DNA of 64,000 nucleotides from Opitutia bacterium (GTDB taxonomy: Bacteria > Verrucomicrobiota > Verrucomicrobiia > Opitutales > Opitutaceae). The notes under the pieces were generated by a model. It saw only the letters and a list, made by a program, of their open reading frames with translations, made no database searches and had not been told where the DNA came from. Each line of letters starts with the position of its first letter. The first letter of the stretch is position 1. Both the position numbers and the translations under genes were made by a program. The DNA is taken from positions 62,001 to 126,000 of the forward strand of contig JACPIS010000042.1 of NCBI GenBank assembly GCA_016187925.1, read 5' to 3'. Below, one piece after another: positions 8,702 to 17,613 of this stretch.

Positions 8702-9391
8702 ATGAAACGCTTCTTTGACGCCGAACTCGAGACCATGCGCACCCATCTGCTGCAGATGGGCGACCGGGCCATCGACCAGACCCGCCTGGCCATTCGCGCC
8801 CTCGTGGACAGCGACCTCGCGCTGGCCGACAAAGTCATCGCCGCCGACGACGAGATCGACCGCTTCGAGGTGCAGATCGACGACGAGGCCGTGCGCTACA
8901 TGACGCTGCGCGGCCCCGTGGCCTCGGAGCTCCGGCTCGTCATCGTGGGGATGAAGGCCAGCCACGATCTCGAACGCGTGGGTGACGAGGCCACCAGCAT
9001 CGCCCGCCGCGCCCGCAAGCTCGCCATCGAGCCGCGCCTCGAGCTTTACGCCGACCTCTCGCGCATGAGCAACATCGCCCTCGAGATGCTCCGCGACGCC
9101 CTCGACTGCTTCGTGCAGGACGACGTGAACAAGGCCCTCGCGGTCATCCGCCGCGACCCCGAGGTCGACAACCTCAACCGCGCCATCTACCGCCGGCTCA
9201 CGAGCTATATGATCGAGAAGCCCGACACCATCGCGCGCGCGCTCGAGCTCATGTTCATCTCGAAGTCCCTCGAACGCATCGCCGACCACGCGACCAACAT
9301 CGCCGAGGAGATGATCTACCTCGCGAAGGGCCAGGACGTCCGCCACTCGAACGAAGTCCGCCAGGAACCCACTCAGCCTCCGGCCGAGTGA
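8702..9391 (+). CDS. phoU: Phosphate-signalling regulator PhoU
   Basis: Cytoplasmic regulator that links the Pst transporter to the PhoR kinase and keeps the Pho regulon off when phosphate is plentiful. The 229-residue protein has the usual two PhoU repeats, each a three-helix bundle with acidic metal-binding patches (DEIDRFEVQIDDEAVRYM near residue 60; RDPEVDNLNRAIYR in the second repeat), plus LERVGDEATSIA and LERIADHATNIAEEMIYL, which match the family E/DxxxD signatures. The ATG at 8702 gives the standard MKRFFDAELE start; upstream in-frame codons fall in the hairpin repeat. It is last in the pst operon and convergent with the next gene. Confidence 0.95.
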   Translation: MKRFFDAELETMRTHLLQMGDRAIDQTRLAIRALVDSDLALADKVIAADDEIDRFEVQIDDEAVRYMTLRGPVASELRLVIVGMKASHDLERVGDEATSIARRARKLAIEPRLELYADLSRMSNIALEMLRDALDCFVQDDVNKALAVIRRDPEVDNLNRAIYRRLTSYMIEKPDTIARALELMFISKSLERIADHATNIAEEMIYLAKGQDVRHSNEVRQEPTQPPAE

Positions 9392-9397
9392 GGGCGC

Positions 9398-9919
9398 TCA
9401 GCTTTCCCGGAAGATGTCGTTGCCGGCACCGAAGACGTAGTCTCCGGGGAAAAGCAGCGGGGCGCCTTTCCGGGCGCCGGCCTCGGCTTCGGCGCGAATC
9501 TTCTTTGGAGCCTGCGTCGCGTCGTAGTAGATGAAATCCCGGATGCGCTGCCGGACTACTTCGGGTTGCGCGGCGACAAGGCGGGAGAACTTCTCGACCC
9601 CGTAGGCTTCGCCCAGATTGAGGAAGCTGCTGTAGATGAGCTGGCCGTAGGCCTTCGCATCGCGGTCGAGCTTCTTGAATTTAAGCGAAAACGAGAAAAC
9701 CCGGGCGAGCGCCGCTTCGTCCTTCTGGTAGGCGAGGTTCATGTCGCCCATGAGATCGGCGCCTTCCTTCTGGGCGTAGGCCGTCAGATGATCGAGCTCC
9801 TTCGGACCGATGAGACCGAAGGGCATGCCGGTGTTGTAGCCGGTCGGTGGTTTCGGCTGGGCGATGGCCGGGGAAGCCAGCGCCATCAGTGTCGCAAGGA
9901 TGAGGGCAAGGATTTTCAT
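9398..9919 (-). CDS. Hypothetical secreted protein
   Basis: I do not recognise this 173-residue protein. It has a convincing signal peptide (MKILALILATLMALASPAIA, then QPKPPTG), so it is probably periplasmic. The mature part is charged and mostly helical, with no Cys and no evident catalytic motif. The ATG at 9919 is chosen because the signal peptide begins there. It lies 6 bp from the convergent phoU and about 130 bp downstream of the C39-like gene on the same strand, so it could be the tail of the pit operon. No function can be proposed. Confidence 0.7.
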   Translation of the reverse strand: MKILALILATLMALASPAIAQPKPPTGYNTGMPFGLIGPKELDHLTAYAQKEGADLMGDMNLAYQKDEAALARVFSFSLKFKKLDRDAKAYGQLIYSSFLNLGEAYGVEKFSRLVAAQPEVVRQRIRDFIYYDATQAPKKIRAEAEAGARKGAPLLFPGDYVFGAGNDIFRES

Positions 9920-10048
9920 GTTGGGAGGAGTGGTGCTGTCGACCACATCCAGACGCTTTAAGTTCCCGGGAGCAGAAGCTCCCGGTGGGCCCGTAACACC
10001 CAGGTTGGTGCGAGAAGAAGACGGGGACAACGCCGGAGTGGGCTCCGC

Positions 10049-10468
10049 TCACTTCGCTTCTGCCCGGACCCGGATGAACCATTTCGGCTTCATGCGGCCG
10101 AAGTCCGTGCGGCGGTGCGTGTGCAGCGCCTTCTTCGGATCGAGCACGCAGGCACCAGAGGCATCGCGGACGAATACGACCCAGTGCCAGGCCGGACCGG
10201 TCGGTTCGCGGTGCCACTTGATGGCCAGCAGGGCGAGGTCGGGCAGGGCGTCCCACGACTTGAAACTCTCCTCGACGCGGCCGGCTGGCACGCGGTAGTG
10301 GGCCAGCAGCCGCCGGACAGGCCGCGGGTTGTGCCAGAGTTGCGGATCGGTCACCGCGATGCCGAGCCGGGCGGCCGTCCTTTTCACAGCCGCATAGTCC
10401 CGCCGCGTGAGGGCGGCGACGCTCGCGATGCCACAGCCGGTGGGGTCCTGTTGGACGATGAGGTTCAA
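10049..10468 (-). CDS. Small C39/papain-like cysteine peptidase-fold protein
   Basis: A 139-residue protein with the layout of C39-like peptidases: QQDPTGCGIASVAAL gives a catalytic Cys12 preceded by Gln6/Gln7, WHWVVFV gives His95, and VLDP gives Asp110. The protein has no signal peptide and no transporter domain, so it is a free-standing cytoplasmic domain. It starts at a TTG preceded by CGGAG. Its start is 16 bp after the pit stop codon, which suggests cotranscription with the phosphate transporter. A substrate cannot be inferred. It may equally be a non-peptidase relative such as a thiol hydrolase. Confidence 0.7.
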   Translation of the reverse strand: MNLIVQQDPTGCGIASVAALTRRDYAAVKRTAARLGIAVTDPQLWHNPRPVRRLLAHYRVPAGRVEESFKSWDALPDLALLAIKWHREPTGPAWHWVVFVRDASGACVLDPKKALHTHRRTDFGRMKPKWFIRVRAEAK

Positions 10469-10484
10469 CGCTCCGGGCGCCGGC

Positions 10485-11528
10485 TCACTTCAGGCCGAGA
10501 GAGCGGCAGAGCATCATCGTCAGGTAACCGACGAGGCCGCAGGCGGGCAGGGTGAAAATCCACGCCCACACGATGCGCTCGACCACGCCCCATTTGACGG
10601 CGCCGAAGCGCTTCACGGCGCCGACGCCCATGATGGAGGTGGAGATGGCGTGCGTGGTGGAGAGCGGGATGCCGAGGCCGGAGGCGCCTTGGATGACGAG
10701 GGCCGCGGTGGTCTCGGCGGCGAAGCCGTGCACCGGTTGGAGCTTCACCATCTTGTGGCCCATGGTGCGGATGATACGCCAGCCGCCCGCGGCGGTGCCG
10801 GCGGCCATGGTGAGCGCGCAGGCGATGACGACCCACTGGTCGACCTTGAACTCGGGCGTGCGCAGGAACGCCGCCCACGCGGGCAGATCGGCGAAGACGC
10901 CGGCCTTGGTGCCGGTGAAGAGGGCGAGGGCGATGATACCCATCGTCTTCTGGGCGTCGTTGGAGCCGTGGCTGTGCCCCATGAACGCCGCGCTGGCGAG
11001 TTGCAGCTTGCCGAAGACGCCGTTGACGGTGCGCGGGGTCAGCCGGTGGATGCACATCGTCAGGACGAACATCAGGAACGCGCCGCCGAAGAAACCGATG
11101 ACCGGAGAGGTGAGCATGGGCAGCACGACCTTCGGCCAGAGGCCGGTGGACCAGTGCAGGACGTTCCAATCGCCGTGCGCCGAGGCCAGGGCGGCGCCGC
11201 ACAGTCCGCCGATGAGCGCGTGGCTGGAACTGGAGGGCAGGCCGAGCCACCACGTCAGCAGGTTCCACACGATCGCGCCGACGAGGGCGGAGAAAATCGT
11301 GATCATCGAGACGTAGCTGGTGTCGACGAGCCCCTTGCCGATGGTGGAGGCGACGGCGGTGCCCATGAGCGCGCCGACGAGGTTGAAGAACGCCGCGAGG
11401 GCGATGGCTTGGCGCGGGGTGAGGACCTTGGTCGAGACGACCGTCGCGATGGCGTTGGCGGCGTCGTGGAAGCCGTTGATGTATTCGAAGACCAGCGCCG
11501 TCAGGAGGACGATCAGGAAAATGGTCAT
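10485..11528 (-). CDS. pit: Inorganic phosphate transporter, Pit family
   Basis: Proton- or cation-coupled low-affinity phosphate permease of the inner membrane. The 347-residue sequence has the family signature GFHDAANAIATVVSTK near the N-terminus and its inverted-repeat counterpart GHSHGSNDAQKTMGIIAL in the second half, with about ten hydrophobic segments. It is shorter than E. coli PitA (about 500) and resembles the compact form usual in genomes where the gene is paired with a PhoU-like accessory protein. The accessory gene lies 36 bp upstream on the same strand, and a C39-like gene 16 bp downstream. Confidence 0.95.
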   Translation of the reverse strand: MTIFLIVLLTALVFEYINGFHDAANAIATVVSTKVLTPRQAIALAAFFNLVGALMGTAVASTIGKGLVDTSYVSMITIFSALVGAIVWNLLTWWLGLPSSSSHALIGGLCGAALASAHGDWNVLHWSTGLWPKVVLPMLTSPVIGFFGGAFLMFVLTMCIHRLTPRTVNGVFGKLQLASAAFMGHSHGSNDAQKTMGIIALALFTGTKAGVFADLPAWAAFLRTPEFKVDQWVVIACALTMAAGTAAGGWRIIRTMGHKMVKLQPVHGFAAETTAALVIQGASGLGIPLSTTHAISTSIMGVGAVKRFGAVKWGVVERIVWAWIFTLPACGLVGYLTMMLCRSLGLK

Positions 11529-11564
11529 GGCACGGAGGCTCGGGAGAGGCGGGCGCGGCGTGGC

Positions 11565-12200
11565 TCAGGAATATTTCAGCATGATCTGGAAGACCACCTG
11601 GCCGGCGTCGCGCGCACGGTCGATGGCGGTTTCCACCAGATCGTAGAGTTCCATGAGAATGACGACTTCCTTCGCGTCGTAGGGACCGTTGTAGAGGTCC
11701 TTGACCAGCGAGAGCATGATCTTGTCGGCCTCGCCTTCGGCAAACTGCAGGCGGGAGTGGGCGTCGGTGATGCGCTCGATCTGGGTGCCCTTGCGCAGCT
11801 GCTTCACCATGAAAACGACGCAGTCGGCGGCCTGCTCGAGGAGCATGACCTGCTTTTGCAGGCTCTCCCGCGGCACGCGGGCCGGGCTGATGGTGAGGCG
11901 CTCGACGATTTTCTCGACGGTCTTGGGAATGCGGTAGAGGGCGAGGGAAAGGGCCTCGATGTCCTCGCGCTCCAGCGGCGTGACGAACGTCTTGCAGAGC
12001 TCCTCGGTGATCTGCTGGGTGATGCGCTTGTCCTTGCGGCGGGCCTGGATGATCTCGTGGATGCTCGAAGCCTGCGCGGCGCCCTCGTGGGTCAGGATTT
12101 TTGAGAGCAGCCCGGCGCTGATCTTGGCCTCGTCGGCGCTCGCTTCCAGCAGATCGAAGAATTTCTCCTCCTTGCCCAGGAGTTTTTTGACGGAAAACAT
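11565..12200 (-). CDS. Pit accessory protein, DUF47/PhoU-like
   Basis: A 211-residue all-helical protein of the DUF47 (TIGR00153) family, distantly related to PhoU and nearly always encoded beside a Pit transporter, where it is thought to modulate transport. Typical features are MFSVKKLLGKEEKFFDLLEA at the start, repeated HEIIQARRKDKRITQQI and ELYDLVETAIDRARDAGQVV helices, and no membrane segment. The ATG at 12200 is chosen because the family start matches there; the open frame extends 23 codons upstream through the promoter. A candidate Pho box overlaps that upstream stretch. Confidence 0.92.
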   Translation of the reverse strand: MFSVKKLLGKEEKFFDLLEASADEAKISAGLLSKILTHEGAAQASSIHEIIQARRKDKRITQQITEELCKTFVTPLEREDIEALSLALYRIPKTVEKIVERLTISPARVPRESLQKQVMLLEQAADCVVFMVKQLRKGTQIERITDAHSRLQFAEGEADKIMLSLVKDLYNGPYDAKEVVILMELYDLVETAIDRARDAGQVVFQIMLKYS

Positions 12201-12241
12201 GGTCGGGAGCCGATAGCATCCGCGCGGCGGAGGCGAGGCGA

Positions 12242-12268
12242 ATTTACGAATGTGACAGAACAATGTCA
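12242..12268 (-). promoter_or_regulatory. Candidate Pho box before the pit operon
   Basis: Read on the minus strand, TGACA (12268) and TGTCACA (12257) start 11 bp apart and are followed in register by TAAAT. The unit order resembles the boxes before the porin and pstC. It lies about 42 bp from the DUF47 start. Its position would fit repression or activation, and it also lies about 120 bp upstream of the divergent MCP gene. Binding is inferred. Confidence 0.5.
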
Positions 12269-12386
12269 TGCCCGCGCCAAGGCATGAACCGGGCGCACGG
12301 CCGCTGCTGCGGCGAGGAGCGGCGGAGTTTTGTTACATCTTCATGCCGATGCTCAAGCGGCAGAGGGCCTGACCGATGGCGGAGGC

Positions 12387-14267
12387 GTGAGAAATATCAT
12401 CGGATTTTTTCTGGCGTCGAGTTTGCCGGCGCGACTGCGGTTACTTTTCGCGACGGCTGGTCTGGCCACACTGGGGCTTTGCCTCGTCGTGGTCGCCTAC
12501 CTGACCGGTGTGAGCCGGCAAGTCACCAATCTGGCGGGCGCAGTGGGCGGGCAGGCCGCTCCGGCGTCGGAGCTGATGCGTCTGGCCGACGGCATCGCGC
12601 TCAAGGTGTCGCATTATACGCGCACGCGGGCCGAGCCGGAGCGGGTGGCGGCGTCCGCCGCCTTCCGGTCCGCCCGGAGCGAGGTCGGCCGGATCCGCGT
12701 CACGCTGGCGCGCGAGGCGGGGACCGGTGAGATGGCGCTGATCGCCCGGCAGACGACCCAGCGCCTCGCCGACTGGGAGGCGGCGTTCGACGAGATGGTG
12801 CGGCACTCGCGGCGCTTCGAGGTGGCCATGCGCGGACTGGCCTCGCAAAGCTCGCTCATCTCCACCCTGTTTACCGTGCTGGCCACGGACGACGGCACCT
12901 TGGTCGCCGGCGAGCGCGTGCGGGATCATCGCAAGACTTTCGCCAATGCGCTGGGCGCCCTCGCGGAAATCCAGAACCACGTGATCTTCGCCAGTTCGCT
13001 GCTCGACACCGGCTACGTCGACCGGGCGATCGAGCGGCAGAGAAAGCTGGCGGCCGAGGTGGCCCGCATCCACGAGGCCACCTCTCCCTCCGACCTGCGG
13101 GATTTCATCGAGGAGGTGCTGGGCAAGACCAAGGATATCGGCGACGAGCTGACGAGCATCCGCGGCTCGCCGGAGGCGCGCAACCAGGCGCAGACCGCGC
13201 TGGTCGCCGCCGGCAACACCACGCGCGCCGGGATCGAGCCCGTCATGCAGCGGATCATGGGCGAGACCGCCGTCTCGGCGGACACGGTGCGCGACCGGCT
13301 GGCCCGCGCCGTCCTGATTCTGGCGGGTGCAGCCGTGCTGCTGCCACTCGTCGGACTGGCGGCCGGCCAGCTGTTCGCCGGCGCCGCCGCCCGGAAACTC
13401 GTGCCGCTCACCCGCCGCCTGGGGCAGGCGGTGGGGCTCATCGAACGCGAAACCCAGCAGGCTTGGAACGATGGAACCGCGCTGTCCGAGGCTGCGCAGG
13501 AGCAGACCTCCGCTTTGCGCTCCGCCGGTACCGACGTGGCCAATGTGGCCCGGGCCGCCGTCACCAGCCGCACGCACATCGGGGAAATGGGAAAATTGAT
13601 GGAACGCGCCTCCGCCGACGCGGCCCACGGCGACAAGAGTGTGCGCGAGATGGGCGCGGCCATGAATGACATCGCCCAGGCCAGCCAGCGCGTGCACCAG
13701 GTCGTGGATTCCATCGAGGAAATCGCGTTCCAGACCAACCTGCTCGCGCTGAACGCCGCCATCGAGGCCGCGCGGGCCGGCGAGGCCGGCAAGGGCTTCG
13801 CCGTCGTGGCCGACGAGGTGCGGCAGCTCGCGGGCCGCAGCGCGGCCGCGGCCCGCCAGACCGTCGACCTGGTCAACACCTCGCAGGCCACCAACCGGCG
13901 CGGCATCGAGGCGGCGCAGCACGTGGAGCGCGATTTCCAATCCATCATCAAGGCGGTCGGGGAAGTGCGGAGCCTGCTCGGTCAGACCGAGGGCGTGGCC
14001 CACCGGCAGGCGCAGGCCGCCGAAGCCATGAGCGCGGCATTCAGGCAGTTGGAAGCGCGCACGGTCGATTCGGCCGAACGCGCCCGGCGCTCGGCCCAGT
14101 TTGCCGACACGCTGCACGCGCACGCGCGCCAACTGGAGGAGGAGGCCCGCGAACTCTCCGCCTTCGCCGGGGCGGATGGCGCGGCGGCCGGGTGTGCTGA
14201 TCGTCCGGATTCCGCTATTCCGGACGAGGCGAAGAATCCAGTGGCACGGGAGCCGGCGATCGCGTGA
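12387..14267 (+). CDS. Methyl-accepting chemotaxis protein
   Basis: Membrane-bound chemoreceptor that signals to a CheA/CheW array. An N-terminal helix (about residues 15-37) and a second one near residue 315 enclose a roughly 270-residue periplasmic sensing region with no recognised ligand fold. The C-terminal half carries the hallmark hairpin tip [18 protein letters not shown] followed by [18 protein letters not shown]. The start is uncertain: GTG at 12387 gives a sensible N-terminus, while TTG at 12330 would add 19 residues. No pentapeptide tether for CheR is visible at the end. The last 20 or so codons read through sequence resembling a dispersed intergenic repeat (about 14220-14255). Confidence 0.9.
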   Translation: MRNIIGFFLASSLPARLRLLFATAGLATLGLCLVVVAYLTGVSRQVTNLAGAVGGQAAPASELMRLADGIALKVSHYTRTRAEPERVAASAAFRSARSEVGRIRVTLAREAGTGEMALIARQTTQRLADWEAAFDEMVRHSRRFEVAMRGLASQSSLISTLFTVLATDDGTLVAGERVRDHRKTFANALGALAEIQNHVIFASSLLDTGYVDRAIERQRKLAAEVARIHEATSPSDLRDFIEEVLGKTKDIGDELTSIRGSPEARNQAQTALVAAGNTTRAGIEPVMQRIMGETAVSADTVRDRLARAVLILAGAAVLLPLVGLAAGQLFAGAAARKLVPLTRRLGQAVGLIERETQQAWNDGTALSEAAQEQTSALRSAGTDVANVARAAVTSRTHIGEMGKLMERASADAAHGDKSVREMGAAMNDIAQASQRVHQVVDSIEEIAFQTNLLALNAAIEAARAGEAGKGFAVVADEVRQLAGRSAAAARQTVDLVNTSQATNRRGIEAAQHVERDFQSIIKAVGEVRSLLGQTEGVAHRQAQAAEAMSAAFRQLEARTVDSAERARRSAQFADTLHAHARQLEEEARELSAFAGADGAAAGCADRPDSAIPDEAKNPVAREPAIA

Positions 14268-14325
14268 CCGCATCCGCTGCCGCGCCCGGCGCGACGGGCG
14301 GGCGCGCGAAGCGCCCGTAAGCGCA

Positions 14326-16410
14326 TCAGGCGGTCGCGCCGTCCTCCGTGGCGCGCAACACTGTCGCGCAGGCGGAGCGCACGGCATCCATCGTGAAAGG
14401 CTTGCGGATGACGGGGCAGGGCAGCCGCGCGAGCGATTGATCCAACTCGACGTCTCCGGCGTGCCCGGTGACGAAAATCATTCTCCCCGCCAGGCGGGGC
14501 TGGTGCTCCAGCAGCCAGCTGCGCAGCTGCAGACCGTCGCGCCGCGGCATCCGGATGTCGGAGAGCACGAGGTCGTAGGCGCCGGTTTTCAGGAGCTCGA
14601 TGGCGGCATCGCCGTCGCCCGCGATGTCCACGCGGCAGTTGAAGCAGAGGCGGAGCGCTTCCTGCATGAACTGGCGGACGAACTCCTCGTCGTCGACCAC
14701 CAGTGCCCGCCAGTGCCGGGCGGTGGCATGGCCGGCAGCGGCGGTGACGGCGGACTCGGCGGCCGGCCGGGCGGTGGCGGGCGTGGCGCTGAGCGGCAGC
14801 CGGATGCTGAACGTGGAACCCTGGCCCGGCGTGCTCTCGGCGGTGATGTCGCCCCCGTGCTGGCGGATGAGGTTGGCCGAGATGCTGAGCCCGAGACCGG
14901 TGCCGCGCGGCCCCTTGGTGGTGAAGAACGGGTCGAAGATGCGGGCGAGATTCTCCGGCGGGATGCCGACGCCGCTGTCGCGAACGCACAGCCGGGCGGA
15001 GGAACCGTCGGTCCGCAGCTGCACGGTCAGGCACGGGGCGGGCCGGCCCTCCATGGCGTGCAGGGCGTTCAGCGCGAGGTTGATCAACACCTGTTTCAAT
15101 TGCGCCGCGTCGCCCTGGATGCCGACAGGCTCGGCGGGCAGCTGGAGCTCCACGGCGCATTGCGCTTCGCGCAGCTGGAAGCGCAGCATCTGCAGGGCCT
15201 CGCGGCAGACTTCGCCGAGATCGAGCAGGTCGTGCGCGTTGCCCGCCGGGCGGGAGAGGGACAAGAGCTGGCGGATGATCTGCGCGGCTTCCTGCGCACT
15301 CTGGCTGATGCAGCGCGTGTGGCCATGCAGCGACTCGGGCGCGAGGGTGCGCAGCAGATCGGCGAATCCGAGCACCGGCGTCAGCTTGTTGTTCAGCTCG
15401 TGCGCGACGCCGGCCACGAGGGTATCGAGCATGTTTTGTTTTTCCTGCCGGGCCAGGCGCTGCTCGAGCGCCCGCTGGTCGGTGATATCCTCGAGGAAGA
15501 CGCAGATCTGCCCGGTCTCGACCACCCAGCTCGAGTGCAGTTCGAAGAGGCGCGGGGCGCGGGAAAAATCGAAATGAATCTCCGAGAGCCGCGGCTCGGC
15601 GTCGGGCGCGCCCGCCTCGTGGGTGGCCAGCAGCCGCTGCAGCGCGGGCCGGTCGGCCTCCGTCACCCAATGCGCGAGGTGGAAGCTCGCCGGGACGGGC
15701 CGCTCGGACAGTTGCAGCAATTGCTCGAAACGGCGGTTATGCGCCACGATCATGCCGTCCGTCTGCAGCAGCGCGACGCCGAGGGCGTTGTTCTCGAAGA
15801 GCGCCTTGTAGCGGCCCTGCGACTGGCGGAGCTGGTGGTTGACCTGAAAGAGTTCGAGGTTCTGCTGCCGCAGCTCCTCGTCCTGCGCGACCACGCGCTC
15901 CAGTTGCTCGCCGAACAGCCGCACCTGCAGGTTGGCGAGGCTGGGCACGGGCACGAGGCCGACCAGCTGGCCGTCGGAATCCACCAGCACGATGTCCTCG
16001 AAAAACTCCGAGCCGGTGCGGGAGAACGCCTCGTCGAGTACGAGGCGCGGGGCGGCGCCGGACGGGTAGATCAGCGGCCGGGGCGCGCGGGCGGACCAGA
16101 CCGGACTGTTGCCGTAGAGGGCGAAACCGTAGCGCGATCCCAGCATGATGCCGACCGTGCCCCGGGCGCAAAGTCCGACCACGCGGTCGTCGTCGTCGAC
16201 CATGGCGAGGAAATCGTGGGGATTTTCCTGAAACAGGCGCTGGACCTCCGCCAGAGGCAGGCTCGCCTTGATCGCTTCGCGGTGATGGATCAGCGTGACC
16301 AGATCGAGCGACGCGGCGGTATCGTCAGGCTGGTCGCGCGCGGGCGGGAAAGCGGGATCGGAGGCGGAGGGGGCGCCGGAAATTGAAGAACGTTCGGGCA
16401 GGGCGATCAT
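14326..16410 (-). CDS. CBS-PAS hybrid sensor histidine kinase with receiver domain
   Basis: A 694-residue soluble hybrid kinase. Residues about 38-170 form a paired CBS-like module (LAMVDDDDRVVGLC, then DIVLVDSDGQLVGLVPV), often a nucleotide sensor. A coiled stretch and a PAS domain (about 200-320) follow, then HisKA with the phospho-acceptor His337 in VAGVAHELNN, a HATPase domain (NLALNALHAM, DSGVGIPPENLARIFDPFFTTK, GTGLGLSI), and a C-terminal receiver with VVDDEE and phosphorylatable Asp in DLVLSDIRMP. There is no membrane helix. The start is ATG 16410; a TTG six bases upstream is also open. No cognate output regulator is adjacent, so the receiver probably passes phosphate to a distant partner. 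Confidence 0.92.
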   Translation of the reverse strand: MIALPERSSISGAPSASDPAFPPARDQPDDTAASLDLVTLIHHREAIKASLPLAEVQRLFQENPHDFLAMVDDDDRVVGLCARGTVGIMLGSRYGFALYGNSPVWSARAPRPLIYPSGAAPRLVLDEAFSRTGSEFFEDIVLVDSDGQLVGLVPVPSLANLQVRLFGEQLERVVAQDEELRQQNLELFQVNHQLRQSQGRYKALFENNALGVALLQTDGMIVAHNRRFEQLLQLSERPVPASFHLAHWVTEADRPALQRLLATHEAGAPDAEPRLSEIHFDFSRAPRLFELHSSWVVETGQICVFLEDITDQRALEQRLARQEKQNMLDTLVAGVAHELNNKLTPVLGFADLLRTLAPESLHGHTRCISQSAQEAAQIIRQLLSLSRPAGNAHDLLDLGEVCREALQMLRFQLREAQCAVELQLPAEPVGIQGDAAQLKQVLINLALNALHAMEGRPAPCLTVQLRTDGSSARLCVRDSGVGIPPENLARIFDPFFTTKGPRGTGLGLSISANLIRQHGGDITAESTPGQGSTFSIRLPLSATPATARPAAESAVTAAAGHATARHWRALVVDDEEFVRQFMQEALRLCFNCRVDIAGDGDAAIELLKTGAYDLVLSDIRMPRRDGLQLRSWLLEHQPRLAGRMIFVTGHAGDVELDQSLARLPCPVIRKPFTMDAVRSACATVLRATEDGATA

Positions 16411-16549
16411 GGACAACGGAGGTTGCCCATTCCCTTCGGCGGCGGCAACGGGTGCCCGGTGAAGATTCGGTTACGAGTCGGGCCATGCGCCGCCGGCTGC
16501 GCTGCGCCCGGCCGGATTAAGTGTGCCCCCGTCTCGCGGGAGCAAAAAG

Positions 16550-16627
16550 TGGGGCGACCAACGGGATTCGAACCCGCGACCCCAAGATCCACAATCTTGT
16601 GCTCTAACCAACTGAGCTATGATCGCC
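16550..16627 (-). tRNA. tRNA-His (GTG anticodon)
   Basis: The minus strand folds into a full cloverleaf: 7-bp acceptor GCGATCA/TGGTCGC, D-arm AGCTCAGTTGGTTAGAGC, anticodon stem CAAGA/TCTTG with loop TTGTGGA (anticodon GTG), and T-arm GCGGG TTCGAAT CCCGT. The extra 5' G at position -1 is encoded at 16627 and pairs with C73, the identity signature of tRNA-His. The 3' CCA is encoded (16550-16552), and TTTTT follows. Length is 78 nt including CCA. Confidence 0.97.
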
Positions 16628-16730
16628 GTGAAAAAACGAGCGCGCAACATCCCTAGCGGGATGGCGGCTGTCAACCTTTCTCCCGCCGATTTGCCGTTGC
16701 CGCTCCTAAGCGGCGTTTTAGACTGGGTTT

Positions 16731-17525
16731 ATGAGGCGCTACCGGTTGCTGACCTTCAATATCGCGCATGGCCGGGGCCCGGTGCTGCACCAGACGATGC
16801 GCCGGGAAACGCAGTTCCGGGCCAACCTGCTCAAGATCGCCCGGCTCATCACGCGGCTGGAGGTGGATGTGGTGGCGTTGCAGGAGATCGATCAGGACTC
16901 GCGCTGGAGCGGCAGCTTCGACCACCTCGCCTACCTGAGCGAGCACACCGGCCTGGCCCACGCCGTGCACGGCGTGCACAACCGCCGGGGCGGCCGCTAT
17001 CATCTCAATTACGGCAACGCCCTGTTGTCGCGTTTCCCGGTGCACCACCACGAGAGCGTGTCCTTCGGGCGCGGCACGGTGGGGGAAAAGGGTTTTCTTT
17101 TCGTGGAGATCGAAACGCCTGCCGGCCGCCTGCCGGTGGTGAACGTCCACATGCACCACCGCTCGCGCCCGGCGCGGCTCCGGCAGGTGGCGCACCTGAT
17201 GGATTATCTGGATACCCAGCGCTCGCATCGTGGCGCGCGCTGGCGGACCTGGCCGCTCATCTGCGGCGACCTGAACAACCCTTCGCATCATCCCGACGCC
17301 ACGGCGACGCTGCTCGGCTACCTGGAGCAGTTCGAGAACTACACGCTGCTGCCCAAGGGCAAGGCCGGGCGGGCCGCGCACACGTTCCCGTCGCTCTGGC
17401 CGCAGCGGGCGCTCGATTACATCTACCTGCCCAGCGGTTGCGCGCGGCCGGAGGTGAACGTGGTCCGGAGCTATCTCTCCGACCACCGGCCGGTGTTGGT
17501 GGAGTTCGGCCTGCCGGTCGCCTGA
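16731..17525 (+). CDS. Endonuclease/exonuclease/phosphatase family protein
   Basis: A 264-residue metal-dependent hydrolase of the EEP fold. The catalytic signatures are all present in order: TFNIAHG, LQEIDQD (metal Glu), GNALLSRFP, NVHMHH, GDLNN (catalytic Asp and Asn), LDYIYL, and SDHRPV (catalytic His). There is no signal peptide or membrane helix, so it is probably cytoplasmic. The family includes phosphodiesterases acting on lipids, nucleic acids and inositol phosphates, and the sequence does not tell which substrate is used. The start ATG at 16731 gives MRRYRLLTFN, directly at the first strand. It stands alone between tRNA-His and trpA. Confidence 0.9.
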   Translation: MRRYRLLTFNIAHGRGPVLHQTMRRETQFRANLLKIARLITRLEVDVVALQEIDQDSRWSGSFDHLAYLSEHTGLAHAVHGVHNRRGGRYHLNYGNALLSRFPVHHHESVSFGRGTVGEKGFLFVEIETPAGRLPVVNVHMHHRSRPARLRQVAHLMDYLDTQRSHRGARWRTWPLICGDLNNPSHHPDATATLLGYLEQFENYTLLPKGKAGRAAHTFPSLWPQRALDYIYLPSGCARPEVNVVRSYLSDHRPVLVEFGLPVA

Positions 17526-17613
17526 GGCGCCGGCCGCGTCCGGCGAGGCGCGGGATTTGTGACACAATTCGGCGTTTGCGAAACCTGCGCGCTGTGTTCT
17601 TTTGGCGGTTCCC

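Noticed and set aside
16550-16627. tRNA-His as a possible integration site for a mobile element
   Set aside because: No integrase, no direct repeat of the tRNA 3' end and no foreign-looking genes on either side.
17556-17575. TTTGTGACACAATTC before trpA, resembling a Pho half-site
   Set aside because: Only one half-site is present and no second one lies 11 bp away.
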